This document shows positions 52,236-60,342 of a stretch of DNA of 64,000 nt, piece by piece. Origin of the DNA: Apis mellifera (taxonomy: Eukaryota > Arthropoda > Insecta > Hymenoptera > Apidae); NCBI RefSeq assembly GCF_003254395.2, contig NC_037648.1, positions 15,252,330-15,316,329 of the forward strand, written 5' to 3'. Under the pieces are notes generated by a model, which was not told where the DNA came from, searched no databases, and saw nothing but the letters and a program-made list of their open reading frames with translations. Made by a program: the position numbers and the translations under genes. Each line of letters begins with the position of its first letter. Positions within the stretch are counted from its first letter, which is position 1.

Positions 52236-52493
52236 AGTGAAAATTATTTAATCATGGATTAAGAATACTTAAAACTTAGATATGTACACTTTCTTGTATC
52301 TAATGTTATCATTATTCGTAGGTGATCAGAATGAACTACCTGAAATCATGGTTAGATATTTATTAGATGTATTAGAATGAAAATTATTTAATCATAGATT
52401 AAGAATACTTAAAACTTAGATATGTACACTTTCTTGTATCTAATGTTATCATTATTCGTAGGTGATCAGAATGAACTACCTGAAATCATGGTT
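52236..52493. repeat. 140-bp tandem duplication including acceptor and exon 6 start
   Basis: The unit runs from 'gtattagagtgaaaattatt' through the acceptor TTCGTAG and the first 32 bases of exon 6, and occurs twice. The acceptor occurs at 52321 and at 52461. The two copies of the exon start are identical over 32 bases. The upstream copy then reads into intron sequence and stops after 14 codons (V-I-R-M-N-Y-L-K-S-W-L-D-I-Y, then TAG). Confidence 0.93.
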
Positions 52494-52715
52494 CATCATC
52501 GACCTGTTGAGCTGCCTACCGTACGACGTGTTCAACGCGTTCGATCATGACGAGGACGGGATTGGAAGCCTGTTTTCAGCGTTGAAAGTGGTCCGTCTGC
52601 TCCGTCTTGGTCGGGTCGTTCGAAAACTAGACCGGTATCTGGAGTATGGAGCCGCGATGCTCATTCTACTGCTCTGTTTCTACATGTTGGTTGCTCACTG
52701 GCTGGCCTGTGTCTG
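52462..52715 (+). CDS. eag: eag exon 6: S3, S4 and S5
   Basis: Residues 295-378 plus two bases. S3 lies at about 302-318 (W-F-I-I-D-L-L-S-C-L-P). S4 lies at about 333-350, with regularly spaced arginines in K-V-V-R-L-L-R-L-G-R-V-V-R-K. S5 lies at about 356-379. The true start is the downstream copy of the duplicated acceptor (52460-52461), because only this copy continues into F-I-I-D-L. The donor TG|GTACGT (52716) leaves phase 2, and the split codon gives Trp379. Confidence 0.96.
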
Positions 52716-54595
52716 GTACGTCACTTTAAGGTGATTTTACCCTGCCCACACACAAAAAGGTAACACGGCTGCGGCAGGATTGACGGCTAAATCTACCTAG
52801 GCGTCATTCACTATCGTTTCCCCTTCCTGATTTTCAACATTTTTCACGTAACTAACAATATTTTGTCGCTTTCTTAAAATAGGATTGAATAAAGCCTTGA
52901 AGAAAGCCTTAAAGACATGAAGAAATAGTTATAACAATAAGATTTTCATTTTTTTTTCTTTTTTAATTAAAACATAAATCTTCTTAATTCTAAATAATTA
53001 TTTGCACAATATTGATGCAATTGTTTCTTGATTTTATTCTTTGGAAAATCATAATGTATATTTAATAAATTTAATATGTTTCTTTTCTAGCTATAATAAA
53101 AGAAAGCGACAGAACTTTCTTGGTTACCCGATCACGAGCAGTAAAAACACAGTCTTAGCCAGAAAACACATACAGGACATAACATGTTACACACGTGCAA
53201 GAAACGATACATATGCCGTGCCGCTTTCACAAAATAGCATTGCACTCTCGTTCCAATGGGAATTTTCGAATTTGATCGGCTCGTCGAATGATCCCAACTT
53301 GGATGAAGAGGAAAATGTATTGTATTGAAAGGAAAATTCCCAAAAGGAACTGGTTTGCCATGGCTTCTAGAATAGTTCTAGGATAGCCTGTTGTTGGATC
53401 GTTTCCTATAAATTTTAACATTAAAAGAAATATAACTTTCCTTCTTTGAAATTTCTCTCTTAATTGTTCCACAACAAAATGTGATGGGTAGAGGTAGGTT
53501 CTAGAAATTTTTTCAAAAACATATATTCAAATTTAAATTTTAATTTACCATCGAATCTTCGAGATAATCCAATTTTTTTTTTTTATTGTTTTGTTTCTTC
53601 CGCGTTATTCAGGTTATATGGAGAAGATCTACCAGTTTCACGTACTTGAAAAAAGAAAGAGAGAGAGAGAGAAAAGTACAGGATGAGAAGGCCGCAAGTC
53701 CGCTGTCTAGTTCCTTCACCCTTGCTTCTTAATTATTTTCGCTTCTTTTCGGCTCGAAGCGGCATAAACGAAGTAGCGCTTCAAATTAATGTTACCTGGT
53801 CTTTAAAAGAGAAAAAGAAAAAGAGGGAGCGAATGCAAGAGAAAGATAAAAGAAGAAAAAAGAAGAAAAGAGTTAAAAAAAAATCTTTTAACGATGATGA
53901 TGATGATGATGATTCCGCTCGTTTCCTCGGCAAAGGGGAAACCATGTCTCTTGAACGAATGATCCCTTCATCGAATCGACGATGTTGGAAAACGTAACGC
54001 GAGCCTTTTGCTCGAACGCTATTACCTTCTGTTGGCAAACCGTTTCTCCAAAGGAGAAGCTTCGAGCGTAGCCCTTCTTTCTTTCCAGTTGTGCTTTCGT
54101 TTCAAGTAGCCAATCAAAAAAAAAAAAATTATATAAAGCAAGAGTACAAAGAGTACAATCAATTTGGAAAAAGGGGCAACGGTCGAAACGAGAATGGAAA
54201 ATGAAGAAACTGCTTGTGAACACAGTTATATTATACAGTTAGCGAATAGAAAAAGCATGCGTGCTTCTCTCACGCATCTCCGAATTAATCCTTGATCCGC
54301 CTTTCATTTGTCGAATTTATATAGTATGTCTTAGAAATTGTAAACAATTTACCGTTAGCATACCAAGGTGGAGTAAAAAAACTTTGTTAAAAATTAAATT
54401 GAAAAAGTTATTCACAATTATGTTTAATATAATTCTTAGATTATATTATAGATAGAAAATATTCTTGATAATAGTATCGATAAAAAACGAAAAAGAAAAA
54501 TTATAAAATCACAAATAATGTATCACAAATATCACCTTGGTAGAGGCTAAAGGTCGAATGTCACAAGGAATGTAAGAAGCGTCGTTGCGTTAAAG
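52716..54595. other. eag intron 6
   Basis: A 1.9-kb intron. It contains a phase-compatible open exon candidate (53091-53328, listed separately), a GA run at 53658-53674, a lysine-codon-rich purine stretch at 53800-53880 and a GAT run at 53894-53912. A GC-richer single-copy patch lies at 53920-54080. The TTAAAG acceptor used by exon 7 has a weak pyrimidine tract. Confidence 0.7.
53091..53328 (+). CDS. Possible alternative terminal exon in eag intron 6
   Basis: A good acceptor (pyrimidine-rich 'tatgtttcttttctag', AG at 53089-53090) is followed by 78 sense codons and a TGA, open in exactly the phase left by exon 6. Splicing would change Trp379 to Cys and add a tail starting Y-N-K-R-K-R-Q-N-F-L. 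The tail holds L-S-F-Q-W-E-F-S-N-L-I-G and ends in an acidic D-E-E-E-N. The product would be a truncated subunit of about 457 residues with S1-S5 but no pore. GC content is above the intron background. I know no homologue; it may be a chance frame. An ATTAAA lies at 53420. Confidence 0.3.
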
Positions 54596-54861
54596 GTACT
54601 CGATAGGAAGGTCAGACGCCGATAACGGAGTCCAGTATTCCTGGCTGTGGAAGCTGGCGAACGTCACCCAGTCCCCGTACAGTTACCTGTGGACCAATAC
54701 CAGCACCGCGCCTGAATTAGTTGCGGGACCGTCCAGGAGAACCATGTACGTCACCGCATTATACTTCACGATGACTTGCATGACTTCGGTGGGATTCGGT
54801 AACGTCGCCGCCGAAACCGACAACGAGAAGATTTTTACCATCTGCATGATGATCATTGCCG
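54596..54861 (+). CDS. eag: eag exon 7: turret, pore helix, filter and start of S6
   Basis: Completes Trp379 and encodes residues 380-467 plus one base. The turret Y-S-I-G-R-S-D-A-D-N-G-V-Q-Y-S-W contains possible glycosylation sites N-V-T (401) and N-T-S (413). The pore T-M-T-C-M-T-S-V-G-F-G-N (437-448) has the GFG filter of KCNH channels. S6 starts at about 458. The acceptor TTAAAG is unusual but is fixed by the phase and the conserved sequence. The donor is GTATGG. Lys457 (codon 54828-54830) matches the first RNA-editing site of fly eag. Confidence 0.95.
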
Positions 54862-55124
54862 GTATGGTATTTTTTCTTTTTTTTTCTCTACTCAATATTA
54901 AAAAAAAAAAAAAAAAATGGATCCACAATAAATTTTTTCTAGTGAATTTTTCATTTTTTTCTTCTCTCCTCAATATTAAAAAAAAAAAAAAAATGAATCC
55001 GCAATAAATTTTTTCTAGTGAATTTTTCATTTTTTTTTCTCTCTTCAATATTAAAAAAAAAAAAAATGAATCCGCAATAAATTTTTTCTAGTGAATTATA
55101 ACAGATTTGAACCTCTGTCCACAG
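54862..55124. repeat. eag intron 7 with three-copy 75-78 bp tandem repeat
   Basis: 'ctcaatattaaaaaaaaaa' followed by 'aatg(g/a)atcc(a/g)caataaatt' and 'ttctagtgaatttttcattt' occurs near 54891, 54969 and 55044. The repeat fills most of this 263-base intron and offers several CTAG acceptor-like sites before the true CACAG acceptor at 55123-55124. Confidence 0.92.
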
Positions 55125-55410
55125 CTCTGTTATACGCCACCATCTTTGGTCACGTGACTACGATAATCCAACAGATGACATCCGCCACGGCCAAATATCA
55201 CGATATGTTGAACAACGTGAGGGAATTCATGAAGTTGCACGAGGTGCCGAAAGCTCTTAGCGAACGCGTGATGGATTATGTGGTGAGCACTTGGGCGATG
55301 ACCAAGGGCCTAGACACTGACAAGGTACTCAACTACTGCCCTAAAGACATGAAGGCGGACATTTGCGTTCACCTGAACAGGAAGGTGTTCAACGAGCATC
55401 CTGCGTTCAG
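55125..55410 (+). CDS. eag: eag exon 8: end of S6 and C-linker
   Basis: Completes Ala468 and encodes residues 469-562 plus two bases: L-L-Y-A-T-I-F-G-H-V-T-T-I-I-Q-Q, then the C-linker with H-D-M-L-N-N-V-R-E-F-M and L-N-Y-C-P-K-D-M-K-A-D-I, ending at N-E-H-P-A-F. The 3' boundary is TTCAG|GCAAGC, a GC donor; no GT at this point would keep the frame into exon 9. Tyr538 (TAC, 55334) and Asn557 (AAC, 55391) match two fly editing sites. Confidence 0.95.
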
Positions 55411-55514
55411 GCAAGCCTAGTTTGTTTCATTAAATTAATGAGCGTAATTAAAAGTGAAAAGTTGAATATCTTTACGTTATAAATAATCGTACGTAATTTC
55501 TTAATTATTTCTAG
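55411..55514 (+). other. eag intron 8, a GC-AG intron
   Basis: A 104-base intron that begins GCAAGC and ends TTTCTAG. The flanking codons AG|A (Arg563) and the conserved run A-F-R-L-A-S-D-G fix both ends. GC donors are a known minor class and usually have a strong AG|GCAAG context, as here. Confidence 0.9.
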
Positions 55515-55878
55515 ATTGGCCTCCGACGGTTGCCTTCGGGCCCTGGCGATGCATTTCACGATGTCCCATAGCGCACCGGGTGATCTATTGTATCATACAG
55601 GCGAGTCGATCGATTCATTGTGTTTCATCGTGACTGGAAGCCTCGAGGTAATCCAAGACGACGAAGTGGTCGCCATTCTCGGCAAGGGCGACGTGTTCGG
55701 GGACAGCTTCTGGACAAACTCGATCGTGGGACAGAGCGCTGCCAATGTTCGAGCTCTGACCTATTGCGATCTTCACACAATCAAGAGAGATCGACTGTTG
55801 GAGGTGTTGGATTTTTACCAGGCCTTCGCCAACTCGTTCGCTAGGAATCTCGTTCTCACTTACAATCTTAGTCATCGG
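55515..55878 (+). CDS. eag: eag exon 9: cyclic-nucleotide-binding homology domain
   Basis: Completes Arg563 and encodes residues 564-684. L-A-S-D-G-C-L-R-A-L-A-M-H-F, then P-G-D-L-L-Y-H-T-G-E-S, V-A-I-L-G-K-G-D-V-F-G-D and A-A-N-V-R-A-L-T-Y-C-D form the beta-roll fold. The tail L-T-Y-N-L-S-H-R contains Tyr679-Asn680-Leu681, the intrinsic ligand that fills the nucleotide pocket in EAG channels, so cyclic nucleotides are not expected to gate this channel. It ends in phase 0 before GTAAGT. Confidence 0.97.
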
Positions 55879-56777
55879 GTAAGTACTTACTTTTTTTATT
55901 TCTCCTTTGTTTCCTACAGATTATTATCGTCAAACTTAATTAAGGAATATGGAAAGGGATTACTACGTATATCATTATTTTATTATTTTTGATCTTTCTC
56001 GAGGTAGGATTGCAGGAAATATGTTAAAAAAATTCGATAAAATATAATTGGAAAAAATATGATAGACATATAACAAAATATTAATTAATAAGATTCAAAA
56101 AATCTCAAGATTTCAATTCTTTATTGAAATTATTCTGTAATATTATACTGAACAGTGCAATGTAAATTCTTTGGTTTCTTTTTCCCGACAATAGAGTGAA
56201 CAGTGACCACCATCAGTCATATATGAATAACACATATACAGTCTTATGTATATATAATAAATATGTATTGTACAAATTTCTTCTCATTGATAAACTTTCT
56301 TTAATGTATTGTAAGAGGTCCAATTAAAAATGATTGATGATTCACCAGGCACTAGATAATAGGCATTCGAAAAACAGCAACTCGATATATTTTTTTCTCT
56401 TTTTCTTTTTTTATTTTTTTTTTTTTTTTCTCTTTTTTAGGTATTATATCACTGTATCGTAGAGTCGATTAAAAATAACAATAGTACTAGAAATCAGGCC
56501 GTTACAAAGATCTAGAATTTTATTCTTCGAAAAAAATTAGTTAGCGAACAGAAAAAAAAATAAGCTTTTTTTTTATTATTACTCTGTTAAAACGTTCACG
56601 AAAGCTATGATATCTTTTTTTCTTTTTTCTATTTTATCATTGAGTTACAAATATTGTGTTACAATGATTTCCTTTTGTTTCTAAAAAGCTAATAGAAATT
56701 TAAATAGCCTGATATGCTTTTTTTTTTCTTTTTTTCATTCTGTGTGTAAAGTCTCAAATAAATCTCTGGTATCACAA
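55879..56777. other. eag intron 9 and 3' flank of the nested gene
   Basis: AT-rich, with T-runs at 56405-56440. It lies downstream of the minus-strand gene at 56778-58109. Read on the minus strand, AATAAA signals occur near 56572-56577 and 56518-56523 (TTTATT on the plus strand), about 200-260 bases past the stop codon. They are candidate polyadenylation signals. Confidence 0.6.
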
Positions 56778-58109
56778 TTATTCTTTTTCCTCCCTTAATC
56801 CCTCGCTGTACATTTTGCGGCCAGACATTTCCAATATGACCTTCGAAGAAGAATCTTGGTCCAAAATCGATTTCGACTCGCGTCCTTCTTCTTCTATTTC
56901 CGGAATAGGACCTACGCCCCACACTTCACAATGCTTGATTTTAAAATCCTCCTTGCCACTCAATTGAATATAATTCTGAAAAGTTGTACAGGATACGCTC
57001 GATTTTCCAGTTCCGTATTCGCAATCTAACCACAAGCCTGGATAATTCAATTGGCCTCCCATAAGCAAACCATTAGGCATAGTTTGTTGATGAAGATTTA
57101 AATATTGATAATGATTATTGTAACCAGTGGAAGAAAATGTAAGTATATCTGGTTCAAGTTTAAATAGAAAGGAAGATTCGTTTCCTATAAAATTTGGCCC
57201 AGTTGTCCAACTATTCGAAGCAAAACCACCAAATACATGATCATCCATGTCTTGAAGTATTATAATGGTGGAACCTTGCATGGTTATTCTTCCGAGCATA
57301 GTAGAAAATGATTCCCCGTGTACTTGACTGGAAAATAGGAATCTCCATTCGTTGCGAAGTTCATGAGGCAAACTCAGATTCAAAAACAAAACATCACCCA
57401 ATCCTAGAATACTGGGAAAGTGTGGTATATTTTCCAAACCTTTGCAACCTGGCAAAAGATTCAAATCGTTTATTTTACCACTGGTATTCTTGTCTCCTTT
57501 CTTCTGAGAAACGAGGAAAAGGCATTGAAAAACATGCGATTGAATGGTTTTGAAAGTGGCTGCTGTGGAAAACCAATTCTCCACTTGTTCGATAGATAAA
57601 GTATCTCCATATTTGACTAGATCTTCACATAAACTTCTAGATCTCATTCCTATCCTTCTAGTGTTCACTGTACACCCAATGCTACTCCATGTTAAATAGT
57701 GTGAGTTGCCAGAATTTTTTTGTAATCTCAAGTAGGAATTTATAGTAGCTTGAACATATTGAAGGAATGTAATAGTGGGTATTTCATGTTTCTGTTCCTC
57801 TTCCGAGAAACCATTAAAAATTAAGTTAGTTCTCTCTTCTGGACTTCCACGAACAGCAAATACATAGAGTCTACCAAAATTCTCTCCATTAATAGCAGAA
57901 ACTCTTTTCCCTGGTTCATGACAGAGAAACTTTACTACAAATTGCAATAATGTATCATCCAAATGGGTGGACCAATGTTTAAATATATCTTCACGTTTTA
58001 TGGAACCTGAACTTCTAGACATAGACTTGAAAAGATTCTCCACCAAGGTTAGTTCGTCCGCTGATAGAATATTTGCGGATGAAGCGGAACGGCTTGAACC
58101 ATGACCCAT
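56778..58109 (-). CDS. MEAK7: TLDc-domain protein, MEAK7 (TLDC1) homologue, nested in eag
   Basis: A complete 443-residue protein. Gly2 followed by Ser6 (M-G-H-G-S-S) fits an N-myristoylation signal, as in vertebrate MEAK7, which acts at lysosomes to support mTOR signalling. Residues 15-130 contain an EF-hand-like helical region without clear calcium loops. The TLDc domain spans about 235-400, including N-E-W-R-F-L-F-S-S, the G-G-F-A-S segment (294-298) and a C-terminal F-K-I-K-H-C-E-V-W-G-V-G. Human MEAK7 is similar in length (about 456). The coding region is one open frame. It lies antisense inside eag intron 9. Family assignment is firm; orthology and function come from the family, not from this sequence. 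Confidence 0.88.
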   Translation of the reverse strand: MGHGSSRSASSANILSADELTLVENLFKSMSRSSGSIKREDIFKHWSTHLDDTLLQFVVKFLCHEPGKRVSAINGENFGRLYVFAVRGSPEERTNLIFNGFSEEEQKHEIPTITFLQYVQATINSYLRLQKNSGNSHYLTWSSIGCTVNTRRIGMRSRSLCEDLVKYGDTLSIEQVENWFSTAATFKTIQSHVFQCLFLVSQKKGDKNTSGKINDLNLLPGCKGLENIPHFPSILGLGDVLFLNLSLPHELRNEWRFLFSSQVHGESFSTMLGRITMQGSTIIILQDMDDHVFGGFASNSWTTGPNFIGNESSFLFKLEPDILTFSSTGYNNHYQYLNLHQQTMPNGLLMGGQLNYPGLWLDCEYGTGKSSVSCTTFQNYIQLSGKEDFKIKHCEVWGVGPIPEIEEEGRESKSILDQDSSSKVILEMSGRKMYSEGLREEKE

Positions 58110-58640
58110 CTGAAATAGATAGATCTTTATCGAATTCGTTTCATAAAATTATCACAAATCAATTATTAAAAGGCATTTTTATATAAACATATGACTAACA
58201 AATCGATCTACTTGACGATTGATTTTACAATAAACTTATATCGAATAATTTGTTAATTTGTAAGAAATAAAAAAAAAAATTATCCACCTTTCAAACGTGA
58301 GAAATATTTTCCACAGCAATCCATATACCTCTATTTTCTCAACGAAAATTTGGATTCGACACGAATCACATTGGTATAAGTACGCGATATTGCGTACTTT
58401 TTTTAGAATTCTTCATCAACCATCTGAAACGAAATATCGAAACAGAAGTAATCAAAAAATGATTCACGACTTTCAAATACGACACGATAAATAAAATATT
58501 TTGAGGTTAATCGTGAATACAAGTAACCTCCTGTTTCCTAGAGCGCCTATCGACTACTCTGGAAGCGCATGCGTACCTCATCGAACAAAAACCATCTCCC
58601 ACCCTTAACCTACAACTCTGTATCCAGAAAAAAGGAAATA
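58110..58640 (-). promoter_or_regulatory. 5' region of the MEAK7 homologue, probable leader intron
   Basis: Read on the minus strand, ATCTATCTATTTCAG ends exactly at the base before the start codon (58110-58111), so a 5'-leader intron abuts the ATG. A possible donor is GATGAG|GTACGC at about 58574, next to a GC-richer patch (58545-58625) that would hold the first exon and promoter. The donor choice is tentative; another candidate, AAAG|GTGGAT, lies near 58289. Confidence 0.45.
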
Positions 58641-59189
58641 TAGTGGAGAAGCGATGCTTTTCCGGCATCGAAAACTAAATTATCAAAAAGATTAAATTAC
58701 CCGAGTTATCTACATTCTACTAAAAGAATATTAAAACATAGAGTTATGTTACACGTTGAAATTACTAATCATTTCGTTTCTTAATAGAATTAACAAATGA
58801 AGGTTTTCTTCTATTTCCGGATATTTCGTTAATGGTATTGGAAAATATATTTGAGAATTATCTTAATGGTTTTACCTATGATGTAAACGCATAAGGATGA
58901 TTATTAAGTTGACGATCAATCGAATAAATCACCTCATAATAAAGGATGTAAAAAAGCTCCAACGATATTTAAATACGATTATTAATAACAAAAGAACGAC
59001 TCAAAAGCACAAATAATTTTTTGTCGTTCAATCTGCGACGTGCCTTAATTATTCGAAGCGCACTATACTTCGCAACGAAATTCCATATTTGACAAATATC
59101 GAAGAAAATGCAAAAGAATGCATGAAATAATTAATATAATTAATATGTGTAAAAAGGCGTGTAAAATCGAATCGAATCGTTTTGTGCAG
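58641..59189. other. End of eag intron 9
   Basis: AT-rich intron sequence with no features until the TTGTGCAG acceptor of exon 10 (59188-59189). Confidence 0.7.
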
Positions 59190-59305
59190 CTAATTTTTCG
59201 GAAAGTGGCCGATGTCCGTCGGGAAAAGGAACTTGCCGAGAGAAGAAAGAACGAGCCACAGTTGGATCAAGCTCAGGATCACCTGGTGCGAAAAATTTTT
59301 TCGAG
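59190..59305 (+). CDS. eag: eag exon 10: post-CNBHD segment
   Basis: Residues 685-722 plus two bases. L-I-F-R-K-V-A-D-V-R-R-E-K-E-L-A-E-R-R-K continues from the CNBHD, followed by N-E-P-Q-L-D-Q-A-Q-D-H-L-V-R-K-I-F-S. This basic helix matches the region just after the CNBHD, where vertebrate EAG channels bind calmodulin. The donor is AG|GTAGGG. Lys689 (AAA, 59202) matches the fourth fly editing site. Confidence 0.95.
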
Positions 59306-60228
59306 GTAGGGACAGATTTGTTACCCGTCCAACTGGAATAAATATCTTTGAAACGTCTCTCTCAATGATTTTTTTATTCTTCCTATAAAGAAATATCGAA
59401 TTTTATTACATATATATATATATATAATGAAAATATATCGTGACTTTTTTCATTGAATGAAGATACATTGAGAGAGATAAAAAATTTAGAATTAATTATA
59501 ATATGGATGCGTATTCGGTTGTAAATAAATCAAAATAACTTTGATTATTATTTATATAACTTATACTGAATTTTTAAACCAAGATGAAGCGCAAATTTTA
59601 AAAACACTTATTTACGAGCGAATATGTATCCTGCAATATGATAAATAACGAATCGTATAGTCTCGATTCTTCCACTTGTGACCACGTGGAAAGCCGCGCA
59701 GAGTGGACATCTGGTCTGTATTCGCAAATTCAATAGGCGAATATATATATATATTTTTTATCACAATTTCGCTAAGAATGTCGAACGAGAGGAGTGAGAA
59801 TGAGCTCGTATGAACGATCTCGAATGAGTAAAATAAATTTTGTACGTGTGCATTTTTTTTTTTCACCGACAAGAATTGAACAAAGAATAAAATAATAAAT
59901 AAATAAAAATATATGAAACAAAAAGAAGGAAAAAAATAAATGAAATACATACGTACAACGATATAACAACAACAAATATTCATGCACTAATTTATAAGTT
60001 ACTAAATTCACGAGTAACGTTACAAGTGTGTGAAAGTGTGCGAGAGAGAGGGGGAGAGAAAGGAAGGAGAGAAATTATTTACGACACGTAGGAAAAAAAA
60101 AAAAAAAGAAAGAAAGAAAATAAGGAAAAAAAAAAAAAAAGTAAAATTAGAAATTTTCGTATCGTATGTTCTCTGGTAAATTGTTGTTGATTGTTGATCG
60201 TTGCTTGGCTGGCCTGTTGTCCGTAAAG
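59306..60228. other. eag intron 10
   Basis: AT-rich, with TA repeats (59408-59427, 59740-59757), a GA run (60040-60060) and A-runs at 60094-60106 and 60127-60140. No other feature is seen. The GTAAAG acceptor of exon 11 has a weak pyrimidine tract, like that of exon 7. Confidence 0.7.
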
Positions 60229-60342
60229 GTTCAAGACTGACGGGGATGCCCAGATCGTTGGCGTGAGCAGGGCCGCGAATGGCCGGTCCCAGGATTCTGA
60301 CGAGGAGCTCACCGTGAACGTCCTGCCGCCCTGGCCCAGTTT
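60229..60342 (+). CDS. eag: eag exon 11: start of C-terminal tail (3' end unresolved)
   Basis: It completes Arg723 (AG|G) and continues F-K-T-D-G-D-A-Q-I-V-G-V-S-R-A-A-N-G-R-S, then Q-D-S-D-E-E-L-T-V-N-V-L-P-P-W-P. The coding-like GC composition ends at about 60342. The frame itself stays open to a stop at 60616 through AT-rich sequence encoding mostly hydrophobic residues, which looks like intron. Possible donors are ACC|GTGAAC (60314), CA|GTTTTA (60339) and AC|GTATTT (60363). None is strong. The exon may be alternative; fly eag has a different sequence at this point. Confidence 0.7.

Noticed and set aside
55125..55424. Reading exon 8 through the GC donor to the next stop
   Set aside because: This gives only R-Q-A and then a stop after a conserved channel sequence. 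The conserved A-F-R-L-A-S-D-G reading across 55410|55515 shows the true junction.
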